A stretch of 5,880 nucleotides of DNA from an uncultured Victivallales bacterium (GCA_903834675.1 CAILKC010000467.1:1-5880), one strand, 5' to 3'. Shown: positions 1-5,880, counted from the stretch's first letter. Notes: generated by a model from the letters alone, not told the origin. Program-made: numbers and translations.

Positions 1-119
1 AGCCGTATTTTGGAGAGGCGCCTGGCCTCAGGCGCGGCGGTGGCCCCCCACCGCATCTCCAGCCGTATTTTGGTGAGGCGCCGGGCCTCAGGCGCGGCGG
101 TGGAGCCCACCGCATCTCC
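1..119. repeat. Two long tandem repeat units (60 and 59 nt), left array
   Basis: Two near-identical units lie head to tail (1-60 and 61-119). Both begin AGCCGTATTTTGG and end ACCGCATCTCC. They differ at a few bases and in the length of one loop. Each contains two potential hairpins. The first is GCGCCTG/CAGGCGC around a 4-nt loop at 18-35, with one mismatch in the second copy at 78-95. The second is GCGGTGG/CCACCGC at 37-54 and 97-113. The second half of each unit is shared with the shorter units that follow. The first unit begins at the window edge, so the array probably continues to the left. I see no gene here. Function is unknown; a structured intergenic repeat family is the best description. 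Confidence 0.85.
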
Positions 120-227
120 ACCAGACCGCGGTGGAGCCCACCGCATCTCCACCAGACCGCGGTGGCGGCCCACCGCATCTCCACCGAACCGCGGTGGCGG
201 CCGAGCGCATCTCCAGGGGACCGCGGG
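120..227. repeat. Short tandem repeat units (31-32 nt), left array
   Basis: Three units (120-150, 151-182, 183-214) and a decayed fourth start (215-227) have a period of 31-32 nt. Each is built on the palindrome ACCGCGGT (125-132, 156-163, 188-195; degenerate at 220-227) and ends in ACCGCATCTCC or a one-base variant. The first two units keep the GCGGTGG/CCACCGC 7-bp stem seen in the long units (128-144, 159-176). In the third unit the right arm has two changes and the stem is broken. Decay increases toward the operon start. There are no unique spacers, so this is not a CRISPR array. The 32-nt period is not a multiple of three, which argues against a coding repeat. Confidence 0.85.
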
Positions 228-259
228 CCATGGGACGCCTTTAGAATAGCACCATCATC

Positions 260-2140
260 ATGCCGTTAATCCGCGAAAAGCAATCGTTCGGGTTGGACCT
301 CGGGCAGTCGGGTGCCAAGCTGGTGCAGGTCGCCCTGCGTGGCAAGGCGATCCAGGTCGTGCGTGGCGCGGTCTTTGACGCCCGCCAGGAGGGCCTGCTC
401 GACGAGGCCGAGATGTATGCGGGGACCGCCTCCTGGCTCAAAGAGCAGGGCCTGGCGGACCACGACGTCTGCATTGGGCTGTTGCAGCACCTCGCCACCA
501 CCCAGGTCAGCGACTTCCCACCCCAGGCCAGCGGCGACGAACTCGGTGAGATGGTCAGCTTCGAGACGGTGCAATTGGCCGGCCTCTCGGACGAGGCTTT
601 CGCCTCCGACTACCAGGTGATGGCGCCGGACTACGGCCGCAAGAACCCGGTGCTGATCGGCATTTGCCGCCAGGCGGTCATCGACGAGCGCAACCGAGCC
701 TTCGCCGAGGTCGGCATCCGCGTCTGCGAGGTGGCCATGGAAGGCCTGGCTGCCGCCAATGCCCTGTTCTTCCTGCATCCCGAAGCTCTGGCAGAGAAGT
801 CGCCCCAACTGATTCTGGACGTCGGCGCCGAGTCCTCGACGCTGCTGATTGTGGCGGGCGGCCAGGTGTTGTTTGTGGGAGCGTTGCTCTTTGGGGCGGA
901 CAAGTTCCATAAAGCGCTGGCGGCCCTGGTCGAGGGTTCCGGCAACGCCACTGTCGGCGCCGCTCCGGGGCCTCGCCTTGATCTGTCGCAGTTCGACTCG
1001 CCGCTGCTTGCCGTCAATCGCCAGCTTGAAGGCGAGATCCGCAATAGCATCGAGCACTGGCGTGCCGGGGAACGGCCGGAACTCTCCGGCAAGGCCTTCA
1101 CCAAGGTCTGGGTCTGCGGCGGCGGGGCCAAATTTGAAGGTCTGGCCGCGAGCCTGGGCCGCGCTTACGGATGCAGCGCTGAAGCCTTCGGCCCAGCCGC
1201 TACCGACGGTCGGCCCGATCCGCAACTGGCCGTGGCCCTCGGCCTGGCCCTGCAGGGCCTGGGCGCGGCCACCATCACCATTTCCCTCTGCCCTGAGGTG
1301 ATCCAGTGGACCCGCCGCCGCACCCAGCGCTTCGGCCACCTGCTGGCTGCGGTCACGATCCTGCTGGCGTTGACCGTGATCTACCTCTACAGGACCTACA
1401 ACGGCCTCGAACGCCGCGCGCAGGACCTGGCTGCCCAGAAGTCGAACCTCGAGATGTGCGCGATGCTCATCCCCAAGCTCGAGGAGCATTCCCAACTCGT
1501 CCAGCATTACGAGAAGATGCTGCTGCCGGTGGTCGAGAAGGGCAACCGTGGTGGCCGCTTTGTGAAGAGCATTGAGGTGCTGGCGGCAGCGCAGGCCGCG
1601 AATGACTGGTTCATCTATCTGGCCGACGAGTTCAGCTTCGAGGAAGGCAAGCCAAAGGGCGACAAGTCTGGCGCCGCGCCGCCGCCCGAGCGCGTGACGC
1701 CCAAGGGGCCCGCATTCCCGGGGGCCATCTCCTCTCTGGACAACTACGAAGCCAGCATGCCGCAGTTGCAGGCGACCCTGGTTACCGGCATCGAACAGAT
1801 GCGCAACATGGTGATGGCCGGACACTCACCCAAGGCGGGTCGGGACGTACTCGAACCCGTGAAGGCGATTCGGGCGCGCCTCAACGAGAGCACCTTCTTC
1901 AAGGGCGCTGATGTGCTGCCGAAGCCAGAGCGCACCGGGCGCGATGAGACGATCTTCCAGCCCTGGGTCACCTATCTGCAGGGCTTGGCCGAACGGCGGA
2001 TTGTGGGCCAGTACGTGAGTTACATGTTTCGGTTGCCCTTTGCAGAGCTGGACATCAACCGCCTCGCGGCCGCCGCCGCGCCGCCGCCTAGCAAGCCTGC
2101 AAAACCGGCTCCGGTCGCCACCGACAAAGCGGACGAATAG
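260..2140 (+). CDS. PilM-PilN fusion: type IV pilus/T2SS inner-membrane platform protein
   Basis: At 626 aa this is far longer than a usual PilM (about 350 aa). Residues 10-335 are an actin-like PilM/SHS2 domain. The first phosphate motif is FGLDLGQSGAK at 10-20, the second is near D187-V-G-A with the following strands, and the adenosine motif is G287-G-G-A290. The domain ends in the typical LAVALGLALQGLG. Next comes ISLCP (341-345), resembling the PilN docking motif INLLP, then a basic stretch and one membrane span (about 361-377), giving a cytoplasmic N-terminus. A coiled coil (about 378-430) follows, then a PilN-like periplasmic domain: F434 onward, L507 onward, STFF at 544-547 and a last strand from F590. 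A Pro/Ala-rich tail closes the protein. The start is set by the conserved FGLDLG near the N-terminus; no clear Shine-Dalgarno sequence precedes it. The gene opens the operon. The PilM assignment is firm; the PilN assignment rests on topology and motif order. Confidence 0.85.
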   Translation: MPLIREKQSFGLDLGQSGAKLVQVALRGKAIQVVRGAVFDARQEGLLDEAEMYAGTASWLKEQGLADHDVCIGLLQHLATTQVSDFPPQASGDELGEMVSFETVQLAGLSDEAFASDYQVMAPDYGRKNPVLIGICRQAVIDERNRAFAEVGIRVCEVAMEGLAAANALFFLHPEALAEKSPQLILDVGAESSTLLIVAGGQVLFVGALLFGADKFHKALAALVEGSGNATVGAAPGPRLDLSQFDSPLLAVNRQLEGEIRNSIEHWRAGERPELSGKAFTKVWVCGGGAKFEGLAASLGRAYGCSAEAFGPAATDGRPDPQLAVALGLALQGLGAATITISLCPEVIQWTRRRTQRFGHLLAAVTILLALTVIYLYRTYNGLERRAQDLAAQKSNLEMCAMLIPKLEEHSQLVQHYEKMLLPVVEKGNRGGRFVKSIEVLAAAQAANDWFIYLADEFSFEEGKPKGDKSGAAPPPERVTPKGPAFPGAISSLDNYEASMPQLQATLVTGIEQMRNMVMAGHSPKAGRDVLEPVKAIRARLNESTFFKGADVLPKPERTGRDETIFQPWVTYLQGLAERRIVGQYVSYMFRLPFAELDINRLAAAAAPPPSKPAKPAPVATDKADE

Positions 2141-2142
2141 CC

Positions 2143-3093
2143 ATGAGACCTTGGCCGCAGGCCCATAAGAACTTGGCTGCCATCCTGCTCCTGGTGCTGG
2201 TGGCCGTGGTCATGTTCTACTTCTTCGCTCTCCGCCCCAAGGTCCAGGACGTCCAGGACCTGGCGGGACAGCTCGACGAGCTCAAGGATAAGCTCAAGAC
2301 GGCCACCTGGCCGCTCAACGGCGAGACCCTCAAGACCCTGCTGGAGGAAAACACCAAGAAGCTCAAGGGAACCAAGACCGAGCGCGGCGACAAGGGCTAC
2401 GCCGGCATCGAGGAAAAATCGAGCCAGATTCTGACCCAGGCCACGTCCACCTTCAAGAAACGCATCGAGGAAAACTACGGCAATACCAGCACCTTCATGG
2501 ACCAGTCGGGCTGGCTCGATTACCAGAGTGACTTCAGCGACCTGGACGCCTGGCTGCGTGGCAACGGCGTGCTAATCAGCGAGAAGACCTTCGGCATCAG
2601 CCAGGACACGGCCAACGCCGAGACCTACCAGCTCCTCCTGCACATCTGGACCGTGCGCGAACTGGTGCAGTTGGTGGTCACGCACAACCTGGTCCTGGCA
2701 AAGGACCCCAGCAATGCGGTGCCCACGCCCGAAGGGGGGACGGCCTTGCCGTCGAAGCTGCGGGTGCTGCCCGCCGTTGCCTACGCCGTCAACCCGGAGG
2801 ACAAGACTCCTTACCTCCTCGAGTTTCCGGTCCGCCTGACCCTGCGCGGTGCCCTGCCCGATCTGGTCGCCTTCATCGCCGAACTACAGACCGGGGAGCG
2901 CTTCCTGCCCATCAGCCGCATCGAGATCGCCACGGAGCACCCCCGCATTCGCGGTGAAAAGCCGAACAACGATGGGGTCGTGCAGGTCCAGAACATCGAA
3001 GCCACCGTCGTCTGCTCGTCCTTCTTCCGGCCTGGCGAGCGCGCGCCGGAAGTGCGGATCAGGCAGAAGACTCAGATCCCGCCGGGCGCCTGA
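2143..3093 (+). CDS. PilO-like bitopic membrane protein, Amuc_1100 type
   Basis: This 316-aa protein has a short cytoplasmic N-terminus, one strong membrane span (residues 11-30), a charged coiled coil (about 33-75) and a large periplasmic part. Two segments fit the PilO/GspM ferredoxin-like pattern of strand, helix and strand. One starts at F150 (FGISQDTANAETYQLLLHIW). The other is 226-263, with FPVRLTLRG, a helix DLVAFIAELQ and a strand ISRIEI. Length, topology and this double-domain layout match the Akkermansia muciniphila outer-surface/pilus-associated protein Amuc_1100 (317 aa) as I remember it; sequence identity appears low and this needs a profile search. It starts 2 nt after the upstream stop, so translation is probably coupled. 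The expected role is pairing with the PilN-like domain of the upstream product to form the periplasmic arm of the platform. A plain PilO or GspM label would also be acceptable. Confidence 0.7.
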   Translation: MRPWPQAHKNLAAILLLVLVAVVMFYFFALRPKVQDVQDLAGQLDELKDKLKTATWPLNGETLKTLLEENTKKLKGTKTERGDKGYAGIEEKSSQILTQATSTFKKRIEENYGNTSTFMDQSGWLDYQSDFSDLDAWLRGNGVLISEKTFGISQDTANAETYQLLLHIWTVRELVQLVVTHNLVLAKDPSNAVPTPEGGTALPSKLRVLPAVAYAVNPEDKTPYLLEFPVRLTLRGALPDLVAFIAELQTGERFLPISRIEIATEHPRIRGEKPNNDGVVQVQNIEATVVCSSFFRPGERAPEVRIRQKTQIPPGA

Positions 3094-3101
3094 GTGGAAC
3101 C

Positions 3102-3746
3102 ATGAAAACGCTCCTTAAAAAGCTCGCGGCCGAATGGGAGAAGAGTCTCCTCTGGGCCAGTGCCGGCCTGCTCACGCTGGTCATCGTCTTCCAGCTCAGC
3201 GGCCTGCTCGATGAGCCTGAGGCTGAGCCAACCCGGAACAAGCCGACACAGGCGCAGCGGTCCTATCTGAATGAGGCCACGGCTTTCGCCTTCCTGCAAC
3301 CGCTGCCGACGCCAGCCCCGGGCGCCCGGAACCCCTTCGCCTTCTCCTGCAAGTTCCCAGCGCAGGCGGCCGCTCCGGCCGCCGCCCCAGCGCCGGACAC
3401 GCGCAAAGTCTGGAAGAAACCGGCCCCCCAACCCGCGACCGCCGTCGCGCCGCCAAAGCCCCCCCCGCCCGCGGTCGCGGCGCCGCCTCCACCCCCAAAG
3501 CGCGCGCTGACCCTCCTGTACCGCGGCGTCTATGAAGGTGGTGACAAGGCCGGTCAGCAACTCGCCTTTGTCAGCGGCCAGCAGACTCCCAGCGGCACCT
3601 CGGGCACCATGGTCGCCGCCGTCGGACAGGCCATGGGCGGCGTCACGGTGAAGAGTTTCACGCCCACGGCACTGGTGGTCACCTCTCCCACCGGCCAGGA
3701 CGTCACCATTGAGATCGGTAAGCAGAAGAAGATCCCTCTCGAATGA
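3102..3746 (+). CDS. PilP/GspC-like bitopic protein with proline-rich linker
   Basis: This 214-aa protein has an N-in membrane span at about residues 16-36. A short region follows that ends in R76-N-P-F79, like the R-x-P-F motif of PilP proteins. A Pro/Ala/Lys-rich linker (about 85-134) includes runs of four and five prolines. A C-terminal beta-rich domain (135-214) starts ALTLLYRGVYEGG and ends with GGVTVKSFTPTALVV and a TIEIGKQKKIPLE tail. This layout is that of PilP and GspC: inner-membrane anchor, disordered linker, small beta domain contacting the secretin. PilP is usually a lipoprotein; here there is no lipobox and the anchor is a membrane helix, so GspC is the closer topological match. 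It begins 8 nt after the upstream stop and its TGA overlaps the next ATG (ATGA), indicating coupled translation. Family assignment is by architecture, not a strong sequence match. Confidence 0.65.
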   Translation: MKTLLKKLAAEWEKSLLWASAGLLTLVIVFQLSGLLDEPEAEPTRNKPTQAQRSYLNEATAFAFLQPLPTPAPGARNPFAFSCKFPAQAAAPAAAPAPDTRKVWKKPAPQPATAVAPPKPPPPAVAAPPPPPKRALTLLYRGVYEGGDKAGQQLAFVSGQQTPSGTSGTMVAAVGQAMGGVTVKSFTPTALVVTSPTGQDVTIEIGKQKKIPLE

Positions 3747-5536
3747 CTTCCGACGACAAGACGGCCATCTCCGCGGACAGCGGGGACAGCAACGACCTCC
3801 TGTCCATACTGGTCGCCGAGAGTGCTCTGACCGAAGAGCAGGCCGATCAGGTCAGGCGACGCATGCGGCGGGCGCAGATCAGCAGTCATCAGGCCATTCT
3901 GGACCTGGAGTTTGCTTCTCAGGAGGTGGTCTACCGGGCCCTCAGCCGCTGCAACGGGTTGCCGTTTGTCATCATCGGCGAGGAGCAAGTCAGCGATACG
4001 GCCACCGGCAAGGTCCCGGCGAAGGTGGCGTTGCACTATCAGTTCGTGCCCCTGCAACTGGATCGGGGGACGCTGCGGGCGGCCTTTGCCAGCCCGCCCA
4101 GCGTCCGCGACCGCGAGAACCTGCGCTTGCTTCTGGGCCTGCGCCTGGACCCGGTGTTGGCCACGCCGCTGGAAGTGGGGAACTCGCTGAAGCGTATCTA
4201 CGGCCTGGGCGCCGACAAGGTCATCCAGCTACGCCAGGACAAGCGCGCCCAGAAGATTCAGGTCGTCGATGGCACCTTCGACGACAAGCAGGTCGAATCG
4301 GTGGATGCGGGCGCCACCGGCGACGACGCCTCGATCATCCCCCTGGTCAACCAGATCATCCTCGAGGCCATCAAGCTACAAGCCACCGACATTCACATCG
4401 AGCCCTACCGCGAGACCGTCAAACTGCGCTACCGCATGGATGGCATGCTGCGGGAAATCCCGACGCCGCCCGGCATGGTGGAACTGCATGAGTCCATGAT
4501 CTCGCGCCTGAAGATCATGGCCCGCCTCAACATCGCCGAGAAGCGCCTGCCCCATGACGGCCGTATCCGCGTCAATGTCGGCAACGACTACTGCGATCTG
4601 CGCGTCTCGATCATCCCCACGCGTTTCGGCGAAACGGTCTGCCTACGCATTCTGAACCGCGCCAGCATCTTCATGGACATGGCCCAGTTGGGTCTGAACA
4701 AGCGCCAACACGGCATTCTGACCCAGCTCATCTGCCTGCCGCACGGCATCATCCTGGTTACCGGGCCCACCGGCAGCGGCAAGACCACTACCTTGTATGC
4801 GGCACTGGCGCAGGTGCGCGATACCTACTCAGACCGCAAGATCATCACCGTCGAGAACCCGGTCGAGTACGAACTCGAGGGCACCAGCCAGATTCAGATG
4901 CACGCCGAGATTGGATTGACCTTCGCCAGCGCCTTGCGCAGCATTCTCCGCCACGACCCAGACATCATCCTCGTCGGCGAAATCCGCGACAACGAAACCG
5001 CCGAGATCGCCATCCAGTGCGCCCTCACCGGGCACCTGGTGCTCAGTACCCTGCACACCAACGATTCGGTCGGCTCGGTCAACCGCCTGGTGAACATGGG
5101 CATCGAGCCCTACCTCGTCGCCGCCTCGTTGTGTGCCACGCTGGCCCAGCGCCTGGTGCGGCGCATCTGCAAGAACTGCAAGGTTGAGGAAGAGAGCATC
5201 CCGCGTCGGCTACGGGCCGAGATGGCGGACGTACTGGGCGTGCCGGCCGAGGATGTGAGGGCCTGGCACGGCAAGGGCTGCATCGAGTGCAACCAGAGCG
5301 GCTACCGCGGCCGGGTCGCCATCTACGAGTTCTTCCTGCTCGATGAGGAACTCCAGGACATGGTCTCAAACCGCGCGACCTCCGGCGACCTGCGCAAGGC
5401 CGCCATCGAGCGGGGCATGCGCACCCTCCGCATGGATGGGTGGGAAAAGGTGGCGGTGGGCCAGACCAGCATCGAAGAGGTGACCCGCATCACCTCTACC
5501 TTCCGGCTGAGTTACGAGCCGGACAAGGACGAGTAG
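3743..5536 (+). CDS. GspE/PilB-family assembly ATPase
   Basis: This 597-aa cytoplasmic hexameric ATPase powers pseudopilus or pilus extension. An N-terminal GspE N1/MshEN-like domain covers about residues 18-150. The ATPase core contains Walker A GPTGSGKTTT (341-350), the Asp box ITVENPVEYE (368-377), Walker B DPDIILVGE (405-413) and the His box TGHLVLSTLHTND (429-441). The zinc-binding tetracysteine motif is intact (C476/C479 and C513/C516); it is typical of GspE and many PilB proteins and absent from PilT retraction ATPases. All catalytic motifs are complete and the length is normal, so the gene should be functional. GspE and PilB cannot be separated with confidence from sequence alone. Placement after PilM/N, O and P-like genes favours a pilus-like machine, while the GspC-like third gene leaves type II secretion open. 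The start codon overlaps the upstream stop. Confidence 0.93.
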   Translation: MTSDDKTAISADSGDSNDLLSILVAESALTEEQADQVRRRMRRAQISSHQAILDLEFASQEVVYRALSRCNGLPFVIIGEEQVSDTATGKVPAKVALHYQFVPLQLDRGTLRAAFASPPSVRDRENLRLLLGLRLDPVLATPLEVGNSLKRIYGLGADKVIQLRQDKRAQKIQVVDGTFDDKQVESVDAGATGDDASIIPLVNQIILEAIKLQATDIHIEPYRETVKLRYRMDGMLREIPTPPGMVELHESMISRLKIMARLNIAEKRLPHDGRIRVNVGNDYCDLRVSIIPTRFGETVCLRILNRASIFMDMAQLGLNKRQHGILTQLICLPHGIILVTGPTGSGKTTTLYAALAQVRDTYSDRKIITVENPVEYELEGTSQIQMHAEIGLTFASALRSILRHDPDIILVGEIRDNETAEIAIQCALTGHLVLSTLHTNDSVGSVNRLVNMGIEPYLVAASLCATLAQRLVRRICKNCKVEEESIPRRLRAEMADVLGVPAEDVRAWHGKGCIECNQSGYRGRVAIYEFFLLDEELQDMVSNRATSGDLRKAAIERGMRTLRMDGWEKVAVGQTSIEEVTRITSTFRLSYEPDKDE

Positions 5537-5585
5537 TCGCGAGCCGACGACCTCCACGCCCTGCGGGCGGAAGAGACGGCCAGGG

Positions 5586-5596
5586 ACCGCATCTCC
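5586..5596 (+). repeat. Isolated copy of the left-array 11-mer ACCGCATCTCC
   Basis: ACCGCATCTCC, the unit end of the left array (50-60, 109-119, 140-150, 172-182; AGCGCATCTCC at 204-214), recurs once here, 50 nt after the ATPase stop. The next base is A, as in three of the perfect left copies and the variant. The rest of the left unit is absent. It may be a remnant or an end of the same repeat family. A chance match is unlikely at this length but not excluded. Confidence 0.55.
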
Positions 5597-5600
5597 AATC

Positions 5601-5627
5601 CGCCTGGCGCCAAACGGGCGCCAGGCG
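5601..5627. terminator. Perfect 11-bp hairpin, candidate terminator
   Basis: CGCCTGGCGCC (5601-5611) and GGCGCCAGGCG (5617-5627) are exact reverse complements around a 5-nt loop. The hairpin begins 65 nt after the ATPase stop and would be very stable. No T-run follows on either strand, so it is not a canonical intrinsic terminator. It could slow or stabilise the transcript end, or belong to the adjacent hairpin family. The structure is certain; the terminator role is an inference from position. Confidence 0.4.
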
Positions 5628-5679
5628 TGGAGCAGCGGTCGGCCCGACCGTCCCCCAGCAGCCCCGAAGGGGCGCAATC

Positions 5680-5704
5680 CCTCAGCCCAGGGCACCGCCC
5701 TGGG
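5680..5704 (+). repeat. Type B palindrome, left copy of a 25-bp inverted repeat
   Basis: The stem CCCAGGGC (5686-5693) and GCCCTGGG (5697-5704) has an ACC loop and is preceded by CCTCAG. The 25 nt are the exact reverse complement of 5820-5844. Flanks on both sides diverge at once, so the element boundary is sharp. Confidence 0.85.
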
Positions 5705-5819
5705 TACCGGGCATACCCCAGATTCTCAGCCCCGAAGGGGCGCCATACCTGGCCGTGCGGTGCCTATGGACTGTCGGTATGCCGCCCCGGCAGGGCTCAA
5801 TCTCGTTTTGGCTTCCATT

Positions 5820-5844
5820 CCCAGGGCGGTGCCCTGGGCTGAGG
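5820..5844 (-). repeat. Type B palindrome, right copy of a 25-bp inverted repeat
   Basis: This is the exact reverse complement of 5680-5704. It reads CCCAGGGC, GGT loop, GCCCTGGG and then CTGAGG on the plus strand. Its perfect identity contrasts with the diverged type A elements on either side. Confidence 0.85.
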
Positions 5845-5880
5845 AATGGCCGCGCTTTCAGCGCTCCGCGGCGTCTGGCA

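Larger units (their letters stand above)
5660..5865. repeat. Symmetric array of six hairpins (BIME-like REP array)
   Basis: Two element types alternate. Type A is based on AGCCCCGAAGGGGCG, a 5-bp stem with a GAA loop: plus-strand copies at 5660-5679 and 5728-5749, minus-strand copies at 5776-5797 and 5845-5865. Type B is CCCAGGGC/GCCCTGGG, an 8-bp stem with a 3-nt loop: plus at 5680-5704, minus at 5820-5844. The order A-B-A then A-B-A inverted is symmetric about position 5762. Such paired inverted palindromes resemble REP/BIME elements, which in other bacteria are spread by REP-associated (RAYT) transposases; that link is inference. Together with 5537-5659 this fills the region after the operon, where I see no credible gene. 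Confidence 0.8.

Noticed and set aside
120..227. CRISPR array
   Set aside because: The 31-32 nt units are contiguous and similar along their whole length; there are no unique spacers and no cas gene in the window.
10..249. 79-aa plus-strand frame across the left repeats
   Set aside because: It is a translation of repeats whose 31-32 nt period shifts the frame at each unit, so the peptide has no consistent repeat. It is rich in Arg, Pro and Gly with no recognisable motif.
266..1825. 519-aa minus-strand open frame opposite the PilM-PilN gene
   Set aside because: Long antisense frames are common in GC-rich coding DNA. The translation shows no domain or motif and lies fully inside a gene with clear PilM motifs.
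3709..4491. 260-aa plus-strand frame overlapping the ATPase
   Set aside because: It is an out-of-frame shadow of the GspE/PilB gene, dominated by Gly, Arg, Pro and Ala, with no conserved motif.
5366..5842. Open frames over the ATPase end and downstream region (minus 5366-5695, plus 5627-5842)
   Set aside because: They run through hairpin repeats and the ATPase 3' end, have no motif, and are explained by low stop frequency in GC-rich DNA.
5846..5880. Possible start of a next gene (ATG at 5846 after GAGGA)
   Set aside because: The purine stretch is too close to the ATG to act as a ribosome site, and the ATG lies inside the last type A repeat element.

Overview
The window is GC-rich throughout (about two-thirds G+C by eye). 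It carries one four-gene plus-strand operon for the inner-membrane platform and motor of a type IV pilus or type II secretion machine. Arrays of hairpin-forming repeats lie on both sides. No secretin, pilin or PilC/GspF gene is visible, so the machine must be completed elsewhere or the system is unusual. Two things suggest, but do not prove, a member of the Planctomycetes-Verrucomicrobia-Chlamydiae group. The second gene looks like the Akkermansia Amuc_1100 type of PilO-like protein, and the short intergenic hairpins (AGCCCCGAAGGGGCG and CCCAGGGC...GCCCTGGG) are of a kind I associate with those genomes.

Layout: 1-227 is a tandem array of GC-rich repeats in two length classes, with no credible gene. 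260-2140 is a PilM (actin-like, cytoplasmic) domain fused to a PilN-like membrane and periplasmic domain. 2143-3093 is a PilO/Amuc_1100-like bitopic protein. 3102-3746 is a PilP/GspC-like bitopic protein with a proline-rich linker. 3743-5536 is a GspE/PilB-type ATPase with complete Walker A, Asp, Walker B, His and tetracysteine motifs. Gene spacing is 2 nt, 8 nt and a 4-nt overlap, which indicates one transcript and coupled translation. 5537-5880 holds no credible gene. It contains an isolated 11-nt piece of the left-hand repeats, a perfect 11-bp hairpin, and a roughly 206-bp symmetric array of six hairpins.

How the parts would work together: the cytoplasmic PilM ring is covalently tied to the PilN-like membrane arm. 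That arm would pair with the PilO-like protein in the periplasm. The PilP/GspC-like subunit would reach toward an outer-membrane secretin through its flexible linker. The hexameric ATPase would dock on the cytoplasmic side and drive assembly of a pilus or pseudopilus. The order pilM-N, pilO, pilP is the classical pilMNOP order, with the motor ATPase in the position where the secretin gene pilQ usually sits.
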